The notes: generated from the sequence alone by a model not told the origin. A DNA stretch of 64,000 nt from Streptomyces sp. APSN-46.1 (GCF_022815725.1 NZ_JALGRF010000015.1:62001-126000); one strand, 5' to 3'; positions 47,572 through 56,660 are shown, counted from the first letter of the stretch. Translations and numbers: made by a program.

Positions 47572-49701
47572 TCAGCCGACTTCGACGCCGTACTCGCGCA
47601 GGAGGTCCTCCAGGCCGCCGCGGTAGCCCTTGCCGCCGATGACGAAGTTCCAGTCGCCGTTGGAGCGGCGCCGGAACGAGCCGAGGACCAGGGCGGTTTC
47701 GCCGGCCCGGCCGTCGGAGACCTCCAGCCGGTCGAGTTCCTCCCCGGCCGCGCCGAGCAGGCGGACGTGCGCGTCGGTGAAGCCGGCCAGATCGGCGTCC
47801 GGATTGACCTCCGGGTCGACCGCGGCGACGAGGACCAGGCGGTCGGCGGCCTGGGGCAGCCCGTCGAAGGCGACCTCCAGAGCGGCCTTGTCGGGGGCCG
47901 CGTGCGCGCGGGCCCGCACCGAACCCTCCGGGGTCCGGGGGTTGTTGAAGAAGACGAAATGGTCCTCGCTCAGCACGCGGTTGCCCTCGCAGACCAGCGC
48001 GCACACGTCGAGCGCCACCGAACCCGACCAGGACATGCCGAGCACGTTGTGGTCCTCGGGCAGGGCCGGGCTTGGATTCGCGTTCGGGGTCGCGATCAGG
48101 GTGGGGGTCGGCTCGGCCGCCCGCTGCGCGGGCACCTCGCCGCCGCCCAGCCGCCCCCGCAGCCCATGCTGCTGCAGCAGTTCCACCAGCTGCGCCCCGG
48201 GAACCAACTCCAGCGGCTTGCCGTTGGCAAAGGTGTACGACCCGGGCCCGAAGGACGAGGTGGTGACCAGCACCCCCTTGTTCGCCCCCGCGTCCTGGAC
48301 CGTGCCGTACAAGTCCCGTACCGCCGTGGGCGGAACGGTATTGCGGTAGCGCTTGACCTGCACCACGATCCGCCCGCCCCGGATCGGGGCCGGGTCCAGC
48401 GCCTCGACGTCCACCCCGCCGTCGCCCGACCGCTGGGTGGTCACCGCCTCCATGCCCATCGCCCGGAAGAGCTCTGCCACCAGGTTCTCGAAGGCGATCG
48501 GGTCCATCACGAAGAGGTCGGGCTCGTCCTCGTCGTCGCCCGCGTGCCCGCCGTGGCTGACGACACCGCCCACCTCACCGGGCCGACGGCCGGGGCGCAC
48601 GGCCGTCAACTGGTCCGGCCGCGCCGACAGCTGCCCGTGCAACCCCTCCACCAGGCAGTCCACCGCGCTGACCTGCTCCAGCCGCAGCCCCGCGAAGGCG
48701 GTACGCGGCGCCGACACCGTGGCGAGTACGAACTGCGCCTCCCGCCCCGTCACCGGATCGTGGCAGTCCACGAAGCCGTTGACCACGACCGAGTCCAGCA
48801 CGCCGAACTCGTCCGCCGCGTACAGCTCGCGCACCACCAGCAGCACGCACTGCGCCAGCAGGTCCCGGTACAGGGCCCGCCGCTCCGTGGCCGGGCGGGG
48901 CTTCGTCTTGTCCTGGTCCGTACTCGGCAGGTACTGCACCGACCTGGCTTCCGGCACCACCCCGTACGCCGGCAGCTCCCAGTCCAGCACCAGCTGGCGC
49001 GCCGCCGGGTCGTACGCTGCCGCCACCTGCCTCGGCAGCGCCTCGGGCCAGACCGTGGAGGAGTAGAGAGCGGCCGAGAAGTACTCCACCGCCGCCTCGG
49101 AGTCCCCGGCCCGCAGGGCCCGCGCCAGCTCGGTGAGCCCGCTGTTGTGCTGCCGGATCCCGGCCAGTTGCTCGGCCGCCCACCGGTCGTACTGCTGCCG
49201 GTACTCCGCCAGCTGCCGCTGCCGCTGGGCCTCCGCCGCGTGCGCCGCCTGCCACGCCTGCGTGTACCGCGCGTGTGCCTCCCGCTCCGCCTGGGCCCGG
49301 CGGCCGGAGCCGAGGGTCCAGCCGCCGCTCTGCTGCTGGACCTGCTGGAACTGTTGGAGCTGCGGCATCGGCACGGGGTGCGCCAGCGTGCCCGGGTCGA
49401 AGGGTTCGAGCCGCTCGGACCGGACCAGCGCGGCCGTCCGGAACGCCGGCGCCCGGCAGCCCGCGGCCAGCAGGCCCCGCAGGCGGGCGGCATCCGCCTC
49501 GATCAGCTCGGTCTGCCGCCGTGCCTCGGCCTCGCGGTGCTGCCGGTAGGCGGCCTGTTGCTCCCGCTGACCCCGGGCCACGTCGCGCTCGTAGGCCCGC
49601 TGACGGCGCTCCGCCTCCCGCTGCTGGATCAGCTGCGTCCGCTGCTGCCGGCGCTGGGCCTCGGCCCAGTCCCCGATCAATCCGCCCGACCGACGACTCA
49701 T
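47572..49701 (-). CDS. Restriction endonuclease (Mrr-type)-TerD fusion protein
   Basis: A 709-aa multidomain protein. Residues 1-190 are rich in Gln/Arg/Glu/Ala and probably form coiled coil. A middle region near 200-390 is unassigned. Residues about 400-505 are an Mrr-type nuclease (DPIAFENLVAELFRAMGM, RSGDGGVDVEAL, RIVVQVKRY) with the D and QxK catalytic residues of the PD-(D/E)XK fold. Residues about 530-709 are a TerD-like calcium-binding domain (FFNNPRTPEGSV, DRLVLVAAVD). ATG 49701 is chosen for GGGGAG 10 nt upstream. It lies downstream of parC behind a strong hairpin. A role in DNA-damage response or phage defence is inference. Confidence 0.8.
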   Translation of the reverse strand: MSRRSGGLIGDWAEAQRRQQRTQLIQQREAERRQRAYERDVARGQREQQAAYRQHREAEARRQTELIEADAARLRGLLAAGCRAPAFRTAALVRSERLEPFDPGTLAHPVPMPQLQQFQQVQQQSGGWTLGSGRRAQAEREAHARYTQAWQAAHAAEAQRQRQLAEYRQQYDRWAAEQLAGIRQHNSGLTELARALRAGDSEAAVEYFSAALYSSTVWPEALPRQVAAAYDPAARQLVLDWELPAYGVVPEARSVQYLPSTDQDKTKPRPATERRALYRDLLAQCVLLVVRELYAADEFGVLDSVVVNGFVDCHDPVTGREAQFVLATVSAPRTAFAGLRLEQVSAVDCLVEGLHGQLSARPDQLTAVRPGRRPGEVGGVVSHGGHAGDDEDEPDLFVMDPIAFENLVAELFRAMGMEAVTTQRSGDGGVDVEALDPAPIRGGRIVVQVKRYRNTVPPTAVRDLYGTVQDAGANKGVLVTTSSFGPGSYTFANGKPLELVPGAQLVELLQQHGLRGRLGGGEVPAQRAAEPTPTLIATPNANPSPALPEDHNVLGMSWSGSVALDVCALVCEGNRVLSEDHFVFFNNPRTPEGSVRARAHAAPDKAALEVAFDGLPQAADRLVLVAAVDPEVNPDADLAGFTDAHVRLLGAAGEELDRLEVSDGRAGETALVLGSFRRRSNGDWNFVIGGKGYRGGLEDLLREYGVEVG

Positions 49702-49749
49702 CAGCTGTGTACTCCCCCCACCAACACCAAGAGGGAAAACACTAGTCGC

Positions 49750-49791
49750 CATTCAGGTGGTACGTCCCCCGTTGGGCGTACCACCTGAATG
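49750..49791 (-). terminator. parC terminator / large inverted repeat
   Basis: CATTCAGGTGGTACG and CGTACCACCTGAATG are perfect 15-bp arms around a 12-nt loop. It lies 27 nt after the parC stop and 49 nt before the endonuclease-TerD start, so it is most likely a terminator. Confidence 0.7.
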
Positions 49792-49817
49792 CCGTCGTAC
49801 GTCCTACAGCGCGCGTC

Positions 49818-52274
49818 CTACAGCGCGGCTCCCGCCAACGCCGCGACGGCGGCGGGCAGCGGGGTCCCCGAGCCGTCCCGGCGCGGGTCCACGGCGGGCA
49901 GCTCGGCCGGAGTGCCGTTCGCGGCGGCCGCGCGGACCGGGGTGTTCCCGGCCCAGGCCAGCACCAGCAGGTCCTCACCCTTGAGGAACCGCTGGCAGCG
50001 CACCCCGCCGGTGGCCCGGCCCTTGCGCGGGTACTGGTCGAACGGGGTCAGCTTCCCGGACAGCACCGAGTCGTCGAGCGTCCCCTGCGAGCCCGCCACC
50101 GTGAACACCAGTGCGTCCCGGGCCGGGTCCACCGCCGAGAAGTGGATCACCTTGGCGTTGTCGGAGAGCTTGATGCCCGCCATGCCGCCCGCCGGGCGGC
50201 CCTGCGGGCGCACCTGGCTCGCCGGGTAGCGCAGCAGCTGGGCGTCGTCGGTGAGGAAGACCAGGTCCTCCTCACCCGTCCGCAGCTCGACCGCGCCGAC
50301 GATCCGGTCGCCGTCCTTGAGGGTGATGACCTCCAGCTCGTCCTTGTTCGCCGGGTAGTCCGGCACGACGCGCTTGACCACGCCCTGCTCGGTGCCCAGG
50401 GCCAGGCCCTGAGAGGACTCGTCCAGCGAGGTCAGGCAGATCACCTTCTCGTCCGCCTCCAGCCCCGAGATGAACTCCGAGACCGGGGCGCCGCCCGCCA
50501 GGTTCGGCGCGGCATGGGTGTCCGGCAGCTGCGGCAGGTCGATCACCGCGAGCCGCAGCAGCCTCCCGTACGAGGTGACCACTCCGACTTCGGCCCGGGC
50601 CGTCGCCGCGACCTGCGAGACGATCAGGTCGTGCTTCGCGCGGGAGCCGCCCTCCGTCTCGGGCAGGGGTTCGCCGGTCACGGTGCGCGCCAGCAGGCCC
50701 GTGGAGGACAGCAGCACCCGGCACGGGTCGTCCGCGACCTCCAGCGGAACCGCCCCGACCGCCGTAGCCGCCGACTCCAGCAGGACCGTGCGCCGCTCGG
50801 TGCCGAACTTCTTCGCGACGGCCGCCAGCTCCGAGGAGACCAGCTTGCGCAGCTCGGTGTCGGACTCCAGGATCCCGGTCAGCTCGTCGATCTCGCCGTT
50901 CAGCCGGTCGCGCTCGGACTCCAGCTCGATCCGGTCGAAGCGGGTGAGCCGGCGCAGCGGGGTGTCCAGGATGTACTGGGTCTGGATCTCGCTCAGCGAG
51001 AAGTGCTCGATCAGCCGCTCCTTGGCCTGCGCGGAGTTGTCGCTGTCCCGGATGAGGCGGATGACCTCGTCGATGTCGAGCAGAGCCACGAGCAGGCCCT
51101 CGACCAGGTGCAGCCGGTCGCGGCGCTTGCTCCGGCGGAACTCGCTGCGCCGCCGCACGACCTCGAAGCGGTGGTCGAGGTAGACCTCCAGCAGCTCCTT
51201 GAGGCCGAGCGTCAGCGGCTGCCCGTCGACCAGCGCGACGTTGTTGATGCCGAAGGACTCCTCCATCGGCGTCAGCTTGTAGAGCTGCTCCAGCACGGCC
51301 TCCGGGTGGAAGCCGTTCTTGATCTCGATGACCAGGCGCAGACCGTGCGAGCGGTCGGTGAGGTCCTTGACGTCGGCGATGCCCTGGAGCTTCTTCGAGC
51401 CGACGAGGTCCTTGATCTTCGCGATGACCTTCTCGGGGCCGACCGTGAAGGGCAGTTCGGTGACGACCAGGCCCTTGCGGCGCGCCGTCACGGTCTCCAC
51501 CGTCACCGTCGCGCGGATCTTGAAGGTGCCGCGGCCGTTCTCGTAGGCGTCCTTGATCCCGGACAGGCCGACAATCCGGCCGCCCGTGGGCAGGTCGGGA
51601 CCCGGTACGAAGCGCATCAGCGCCTCCAGGTCCGCCTGCGGGTACCGGATCAGGTGCCGGGCGGCCGCGATGACCTCCCCCAGGTTGTGCGGGGGCATGT
51701 TGGTGGCCATGCCGACCGCGATCCCGGAGGCGCCGTTGACCAGCAGGTTCGGGTACGCGGCGGGCAGCGCCACCGGCTCCCGCTCCTGGCCGTCGTAGTT
51801 GGCGGTGAAATCGACGGTGTCCTCGTCGATCGACTCCGTCATCAGCGACGTGGCGTCGGCCATCTTGCACTCGGTGTACCGCATCGCGGCCGGCGGGTCG
51901 TCGTTGCCGAGCGAGCCGAAGTTGCCGTGGCCGTCGACCAGCGGCAGCCGCATCGAGAAGGGCTGGGCCATGCGCACGAGGGCGTCGTAGATCGACGCGT
52001 CACCGTGCGGGTGCAGCTTGCCCATGACCTCGCCGACGACGCGGGCGCACTTCACGTAGCCGCGGTCGGGGCGCAGGCCCATCTCGTTCATCTGGTAGAC
52101 GATGCGCCGGTGCACCGGCTTCATGCCGTCCCGGGCGTCCGGCAGGGCCCGGGAGTAGATCACCGAGTACGCGTACTCGAGGAAGGAGCCCTGCATTTCG
52201 TCGACGACGTCGATGTCGAGGATCTTCTCCTCGAAATCCTCCGGCGGCGGGGTCTTCGTGCTGCGGCGGGCCAT
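49818..52274 (-). CDS. parC: DNA topoisomerase IV subunit A (ParC)
   Basis: The 818-aa DNA cleavage subunit of topoisomerase IV. The quinolone-resistance region reads GEVMGKLHPHGDASIYDALVRMAQ near residues 80-103, and the catalytic Tyr is in PAAMRYTECKM near 134. The C-terminal beta-pinwheel is shorter than in GyrA, and no GyrA box of the QRRGG(K/R)G type is visible, which favours ParC. ATG 52274 has AAGGAGCC upstream on the minus strand. It works with ParE encoded about 11 kb away on the other strand. The last codons and stop are duplicated just downstream (49801-49828). Confidence 0.93.
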   Translation of the reverse strand: MARRSTKTPPPEDFEEKILDIDVVDEMQGSFLEYAYSVIYSRALPDARDGMKPVHRRIVYQMNEMGLRPDRGYVKCARVVGEVMGKLHPHGDASIYDALVRMAQPFSMRLPLVDGHGNFGSLGNDDPPAAMRYTECKMADATSLMTESIDEDTVDFTANYDGQEREPVALPAAYPNLLVNGASGIAVGMATNMPPHNLGEVIAAARHLIRYPQADLEALMRFVPGPDLPTGGRIVGLSGIKDAYENGRGTFKIRATVTVETVTARRKGLVVTELPFTVGPEKVIAKIKDLVGSKKLQGIADVKDLTDRSHGLRLVIEIKNGFHPEAVLEQLYKLTPMEESFGINNVALVDGQPLTLGLKELLEVYLDHRFEVVRRRSEFRRSKRRDRLHLVEGLLVALLDIDEVIRLIRDSDNSAQAKERLIEHFSLSEIQTQYILDTPLRRLTRFDRIELESERDRLNGEIDELTGILESDTELRKLVSSELAAVAKKFGTERRTVLLESAATAVGAVPLEVADDPCRVLLSSTGLLARTVTGEPLPETEGGSRAKHDLIVSQVAATARAEVGVVTSYGRLLRLAVIDLPQLPDTHAAPNLAGGAPVSEFISGLEADEKVICLTSLDESSQGLALGTEQGVVKRVVPDYPANKDELEVITLKDGDRIVGAVELRTGEEDLVFLTDDAQLLRYPASQVRPQGRPAGGMAGIKLSDNAKVIHFSAVDPARDALVFTVAGSQGTLDDSVLSGKLTPFDQYPRKGRATGGVRCQRFLKGEDLLVLAWAGNTPVRAAAANGTPAELPAVDPRRDGSGTPLPAAVAALAGAAL

Positions 52275-52414
52275 CGCTGCGCGGCTCCTTAACCAAGAAA
52301 GGGTGTGCTGGGGGTCTGGCGTGTTCTGGCGGGCGTACGGACGGGTCAGACTCGGTTGACGCGGACCATTGTGGCCCGAGGCACCGACAACGCCGACTCC
52401 GACCCCAGGGGGTC

Positions 52415-52435
52415 CCCCCGGACGGAGTCCGGGGG
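52415..52435. other. GC hairpin in the parC/M16 divergent region
   Basis: CCCCCGGAC and GTCCGGGGG are perfect 9-bp arms around GGA. It lies between divergent genes, where no terminator is needed, so it may be an operator, a leader structure or a small extragenic palindrome. Confidence 0.5.
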
Positions 52436-52524
52436 AGAGGCCCGGGAACTTCTACGGGCGTCGGCGCGCTTGCATACAGTGGCAGGTCTGACAGAAATCT
52501 CTACATCGCGATCGAAGGGACCAC

Positions 52525-53886
52525 ATGCCCATGGGTCACACGGCCACAGCCCAGGCCGGCTCCGGCGGCCTGACAGCGACCGAGCACCGGCTGGCCAACG
52601 GCCTGCGCGTGGTGCTCTCCGAGGACCACCTGACCCCGGTCGCCGCGGTCTGCCTCTGGTACGACGTCGGCTCGCGCCATGAGGTCAAGGAGCGAACCGG
52701 CCTGGCTCACCTCTTCGAGCACCTGATGTTCCAGGGCTCGGCGAGCGTACCGGGCAACGGACACTTCGAGCTCGTCCAGGGTGCCGGCGGTTCGCTGAAC
52801 GGCACCACGAGCTTCGAGCGCACCAACTATTTCGAGACCATGCCCGCCCACCAGCTGGAGCTCGCGCTGTGGCTGGAGGCGGACCGGATGGGCTCGCTGC
52901 TCGTCGCCCTGGACGACGAGTCGATGGAGAACCAGCGCGACGTCGTCAAGAACGAGCGCCGCCAGCGGTACGACAACGTGCCGTACGGCACGGCGTTCGA
53001 GAAGCTGACCGCCCTCGCCTACCCCGAGGGCCACCCGTACCACCACACCCCGATCGGCTCGATGGCCGACCTGGACGCGGCCTCGCTGGAGGACGCGCGC
53101 AACTTCTTCCGTACGTACTACGCGCCCAACAACGCGGTGCTGTCGGTCGTCGGCGACATCGATCCCGAGCAGACGCTCGCCTGGATCGAGAAGTACTTCG
53201 GCTCGATCCCGTCGCACGACGGCAAGCAGCCGCCGCGTGACGGCTCGCTGCCGGAGATCATGGGGCAGCAGCTCCGCGAGGAGATCGTCGAGAAGGTCCC
53301 GGCGCGTGCCCTGATGGCCGCCTACCGGCTCCCGCACGACGGCACCCGCGAGTGCGACGCCGCCGACGTGGCGCTGACCGTCCTGGGCGGCGGCGAGTCG
53401 TCCCGGCTGCACAACCGCCTGGTACGCCGTGACCAGACGGCCGTCGCGGCCGGCTTCGGCATGCTGCGGCTGGCCGGTGCCCCCTCGCTGGGCTGGCTCG
53501 ACGTCAAGACCTCCGGCGGCGTCGAGGTCCCCGACATCGAGGCGGCCGTGGACGAGGAGCTCGCCCGGTTCGCGGCCGAGGGCCCCACCGCCGAGGAGAT
53601 GGAGCGCGCCCAGGCGCAGCTGGAGCGGGAGTGGCTCGACCGGCTGAGCACGGTCGCCGGCCGCGCCGACGAACTGTGCCGCTTCGCGGTGCTGTTCGGC
53701 GACCCGCAGCTCGCCCTGACCGCCGTCAAGCGGGTCCTCGACATCACCGCCGAGGAGGTCCAGGCCGTGGCCGCGGCCCGACTGCGCCCGGACAACCGGG
53801 CGGTGCTGGTGTACGAGCCGATCGCGGCCCCGGAGGCCGCCGAGGCAGCGGCCGAGAACGACGAGAGCGAGGGGGCGGAGCAGTGA
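52525..53886 (+). CDS. M16-family zinc metallopeptidase, catalytic subunit
   Basis: A 453-aa pitrilysin-family peptidase. The inverted zinc motif HLFEH near residues 62-66 (GLAHLFEHLMFQGS) and the downstream Glu in VVKNERRQ near 140 are intact. ATG 52525 has AAGGGA 6 nt upstream. A -10 candidate TACAGT is at 52475-52480. The gene overlaps the next by 4 nt. Family knowledge suggests that the two form a heterodimer in which only this subunit binds zinc. The substrate is unknown. No signal peptide is visible, so it is probably cytoplasmic. Confidence 0.92.
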   Translation: MPMGHTATAQAGSGGLTATEHRLANGLRVVLSEDHLTPVAAVCLWYDVGSRHEVKERTGLAHLFEHLMFQGSASVPGNGHFELVQGAGGSLNGTTSFERTNYFETMPAHQLELALWLEADRMGSLLVALDDESMENQRDVVKNERRQRYDNVPYGTAFEKLTALAYPEGHPYHHTPIGSMADLDAASLEDARNFFRTYYAPNNAVLSVVGDIDPEQTLAWIEKYFGSIPSHDGKQPPRDGSLPEIMGQQLREEIVEKVPARALMAAYRLPHDGTRECDAADVALTVLGGGESSRLHNRLVRRDQTAVAAGFGMLRLAGAPSLGWLDVKTSGGVEVPDIEAAVDEELARFAAEGPTAEEMERAQAQLEREWLDRLSTVAGRADELCRFAVLFGDPQLALTAVKRVLDITAEEVQAVAAARLRPDNRAVLVYEPIAAPEAAEAAAENDESEGAEQ

Positions 53887-55274
53887 GCGACACCGCAGCC
53901 GTCACGATGACCTTCCACCCGCGGCCGCAGGCGGGCGAGGCCAAACCGTGGGCCTTCCCGGCCCCCGAGCGCGGTGCGCTCAGCAACGGCCTGACCCTGC
54001 TGCGCTGCCACCGCCCCGGCCAGCAGATCATCGCGGTCGAGATCAACCTCGCCGCGCCGCTGGACGCCGAGCCCGAGGGCCTGGACGGCGTGGCCACCAT
54101 CATGGCCCGCGCCCTGTCCGAGGGCACCGACAAGCACTCCGCCGAGGAGTTCGCGGCCGAGCTGGAGCGTTGCGGCGCCACCCTCGACGCGCACGCCGAC
54201 CACCCGGGCATCCGGGTCTCGCTGGAGGTGCCGGCCTCCCGGCTGGCCAAGGCCCTCGGCCTGATCGCCGACGCGCTGCGCGCGCCCGCCTTCGCCGACA
54301 GCGAGATCGACCGGCTGGTGCGCAACCGGCTCGACGAGATCCCGCACGAGCTGGCCAATCCGCAGCGCCGCGCCGCCAAGCAGCTCTCCAAGGAGCTGTT
54401 CCCGGCCGACGTGCGGATGTCCCGCCCGCGCCAGGGCACGGAGGACACGGTCGCCCGTATCGACTCCGCGGCCGTACGCGCCTTCTACGAGGCCCACGTG
54501 CGCCCCGCCACCGCCACCGCGGTGGTCGTCGGCGACCTGACCGGCATCGACCTGGACGCCATCCTCGCGGACACCCTGGACACCTGGACCGGCAACGGCG
54601 CCGAGGCGCTCCCGGTCGCGCCGGTCACCGCCGACGACACCGGCCGCGTGGTCATCGTGGACCGGCCCGGCGCCGTCCAGACGCAGCTGCTGATCGGCCG
54701 TATCGGGGCGGACCGGCACGACCGCGTCTGGGCGGCCCAGGTGCTCGGCACGTACTGCCTCGGCGGCACCCTGACCTCCCGTCTGGACAAGGTGCTGCGC
54801 GAGGAGAAGGGGTACACGTACGGCGTGCGCGCCTTCGGCCAGGTGCTGCGTTCCACGGCGGACGGCAAGGGTGCCTCGATGCTCGCCATCAGCGGCTCGG
54901 TGGACACCCCCAACACCGGCCCGGCGCTGGAGGACCTCTGGAAGGTGCTGCGCACCCTCGCGGAGGGCGGTCTGACCGATGCCGAACGGGACGTGGCGGT
55001 GCAGAACTTGGTGGGCGTGGCCCCGCTGAAGTTCGAGACGGCGGCCTCCGTCGCGGGCACGCTCGCCGACCAGGTCGAGCAGGAGCTGCCGGACGACTAC
55101 CAGGCGCGGTTGTACGCGCAGCTCGCCGAAACCGGCACCGTGGAGGCGACTTCGGCCGTCGTCAACGCGTTTCCGGTGGACCGGCTGGTCACGATCCTGG
55201 TGGGTGACGCGGCGGAGATCGAGGAACCGGTCCGCGCCCTCGGGATCGGCGATGTCACGGTGGTCGCCAACTAG
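53883..55274 (+). CDS. M16-family peptidase, non-catalytic subunit
   Basis: A 463-aa M16 homologue in which the HXXEH zinc motif is missing. The matching position reads GLDGVATIMARALSEGT. The substrate-contact region is kept (TSRLDKVLREEKGYTYGVRAF, with the conserved Arg/Tyr pair). GTG 53883 overlaps the stop of the catalytic subunit (GTGA), so translation is coupled and a 1:1 complex is likely. A strong terminator follows at 55318-55352. Confidence 0.9.
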   Translation: MSDTAAVTMTFHPRPQAGEAKPWAFPAPERGALSNGLTLLRCHRPGQQIIAVEINLAAPLDAEPEGLDGVATIMARALSEGTDKHSAEEFAAELERCGATLDAHADHPGIRVSLEVPASRLAKALGLIADALRAPAFADSEIDRLVRNRLDEIPHELANPQRRAAKQLSKELFPADVRMSRPRQGTEDTVARIDSAAVRAFYEAHVRPATATAVVVGDLTGIDLDAILADTLDTWTGNGAEALPVAPVTADDTGRVVIVDRPGAVQTQLLIGRIGADRHDRVWAAQVLGTYCLGGTLTSRLDKVLREEKGYTYGVRAFGQVLRSTADGKGASMLAISGSVDTPNTGPALEDLWKVLRTLAEGGLTDAERDVAVQNLVGVAPLKFETAASVAGTLADQVEQELPDDYQARLYAQLAETGTVEATSAVVNAFPVDRLVTILVGDAAEIEEPVRALGIGDVTVVAN

Positions 55275-55317
55275 GCACCGACCAGGCTGATTCGGAAGCG
55301 TTTCCGAAGCGTTTCCG

Positions 55318-55352
55318 AAGGGGCTCCGGCGGCTTGTCCGCCGGGGCCCCTT
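55318..55352 (+). terminator. Terminator of the M16 operon
   Basis: Fifteen-base arms (55318-55332 and 55338-55352) pair in 14 positions around CTTGT, 43 nt after the stop. Confidence 0.8.
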
Positions 55353-55417
55353 ATGTCTGTTTGGTGGCGAGGTTGCTCGTATGTGATGTGGCGTACGCAA
55401 CAAAAGCCCGAGTCTGT

Positions 55418-55447
55418 TTGGTGATTGCCTGATGATCCGCCTAGCGT
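55418..55447 (+). promoter_or_regulatory. Promoter of the riboswitch-M23 transcript
   Basis: TTGGTG (55418-55423) and TAGCGT (55442-55447) are 18 nt apart. A start near 55454 leaves room for the whole riboswitch. Confidence 0.55.
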
Positions 55448-55500
55448 CGGGCGTGCTGTTCGTCAGTTGTACCCGCCGCATCCGCGGCACCGGACAGCGA

Positions 55501-55636
55501 TCGCCGAGTCCCCGTCAGGCGCGAGCCTGGGGAGCCGGGGACCCACATGCGTCCCTGGGGTGAATCGGACCGCCTCGCAAGAGGGGCCCGTAGGAGACCT
55601 TCCTGCTCCGAACCCGTCAGCTAACCCGGTAGGCGA
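55501..55636 (+). promoter_or_regulatory. ydaO-type c-di-AMP riboswitch
   Basis: The conserved blocks appear in order: gagccggggaccca, tggggtgaatcgg, gtaggagaccttcctgct, ccgaacccgtcagctaaccc and ggtaggcgag. TCGCC (55501-55505) can pair with GGCGA (55632-55636) to close P1. This matches the ydaO/yuaA class, which binds cyclic di-AMP and turns off cell-wall hydrolase genes in actinobacteria. It ends 26 nt before the M23 start codon, with the ribosome site in between. I see no terminator stem, so control may be at translation initiation or by another route. Confidence 0.92.
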
Positions 55637-55662
55637 GAGGGAAGGAAAGGATCAGCCCCTTC

Positions 55663-56460
55663 ATGGCGTTTGGCAGTCGTGCCGCCGGCAAGCACCGTGG
55701 TTCCAGCCGTCTGAGCCGCAAGACCGCCGGCTACGCCGGCATCGCAGCCCTCGCCACCACCGGTGTCGTCGGCTCCATCGCCGCCCCCGCGTTCGCCGCG
55801 GACGGCAATGGCCCCTCCATGGAAGACACCGGCAGCCTCAAGGCCGTTGTCGTCGCGGACGAACTCCAGGGCGAGATCGAGGCCCAGGCCGAATCCCAGC
55901 AGCGTGCCGCCGAGGCCACCGCCGCGATGGCGCAGGCCGAGGCCGACGCGAAGCAGCAGGCCTCCGAGGCCAAGCGCGCGGCCGAGGCGAAGGCGAAGGC
56001 CGAGCGTGACGCCGCCGAGCGCGCGGCCCGGGAGGAGGAGCGCAAGCGCCTCAACACCTTCGTGACCCCGCTGGACGACTCGTACGTCAGCACCCAGTAC
56101 GGCGCGGGCGGCGGCATGTGGTCCTCCGGCACCCACACCGGCATCGACTTCCACGCGGCCTCCGGCACCTCGGTGCGCGCGGTGGGCGCGGGCACCGTCG
56201 TCGAGGCGGGCTGGGGCGGCGCCTACGGCAACAACGTCGTCATCAAGCACAACGACGGCACGTACACCCAGTACGCCCACATGTCCTCGCTGAGCGTCTC
56301 CGCCGGCCAGCAGGTCACCCCGGGCCAGCAGATCGGCCTGTCGGGCTCGACCGGCAACTCCAGCGGCCCGCACCTGCACTTCGAGGCCCGCGCCGGCTCC
56401 CAGTACGGCTCGGACATCGACCCGGTCGCGTACCTGCGCTCGCACAACGTCAGCCTCTGA
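55663..56460 (+). CDS. Secreted M23-family peptidoglycan endopeptidase
   Basis: A 265-aa cell-wall hydrolase (LytM/NlpD type). The signal peptide covers about residues 1-45, with cleavage after PAFA. A charged Ala/Glu/Lys coiled coil follows (near 65-125). The M23 domain has zinc ligands in HTGIDFH near 157-163 and GPHLHFEAR near 238-246, plus QYAHMSS. ATG 55663 has GGAAAGGA upstream. A c-di-AMP riboswitch in its leader links wall cutting to osmotic and potassium signalling, as known for related genes. Confidence 0.93.
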   Translation: MAFGSRAAGKHRGSSRLSRKTAGYAGIAALATTGVVGSIAAPAFAADGNGPSMEDTGSLKAVVVADELQGEIEAQAESQQRAAEATAAMAQAEADAKQQASEAKRAAEAKAKAERDAAERAAREEERKRLNTFVTPLDDSYVSTQYGAGGGMWSSGTHTGIDFHAASGTSVRAVGAGTVVEAGWGGAYGNNVVIKHNDGTYTQYAHMSSLSVSAGQQVTPGQQIGLSGSTGNSSGPHLHFEARAGSQYGSDIDPVAYLRSHNVSL

Positions 56461-56508
56461 CCCGCGTACCGCGCCAGCGGCACACACCGCGGCACACACC
56501 GCTTCGCT

Positions 56509-56539
56509 GAAGACCCCGGCTCACCGAGCCGGGGTCTTC
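56509..56539 (+). terminator. M23 gene terminator
   Basis: GAAGACCCCGGCT and AGCCGGGGTCTTC are perfect 13-bp arms around CACCG, followed by TTCG. Confidence 0.85.
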
Positions 56540-56551
56540 TTCGTATGGCAA

Positions 56552-56638
56552 ATATTTCGAATATCCGGCCGTCCTCGGAAAATATCGTGTGTTGCAATAG
56601 AGTCGCAGCACGGTAGTCGGTAGTTGATGGTCGGTAGT
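56552..56638 (+). promoter_or_regulatory. Candidate operators upstream of the GntR gene
   Basis: An AT-rich palindrome ATATT-TCG-AATAT lies at 56552-56564. The 9-bp direct repeat GTCGGTAGT occurs at 56616-56624 and 56630-56638, 14 bp apart and just before the ribosome site. Either could bind the GntR product. Confidence 0.4.
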
Positions 56639-56660
56639 CGGAATTGGCGGAGGTCCGGTC

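Larger units (their letters stand above)
55275..55662 (+). other. M16-M23 intergenic region
   Basis: These 388 bp hold the M16 terminator, a promoter at 55418-55447, a roughly 200-nt leader with the c-di-AMP riboswitch at 55501-55636 and the ribosome site of the M23 gene. The direct repeat gaagcgtttcc at 55296-55317 precedes the terminator. Confidence 0.7.
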
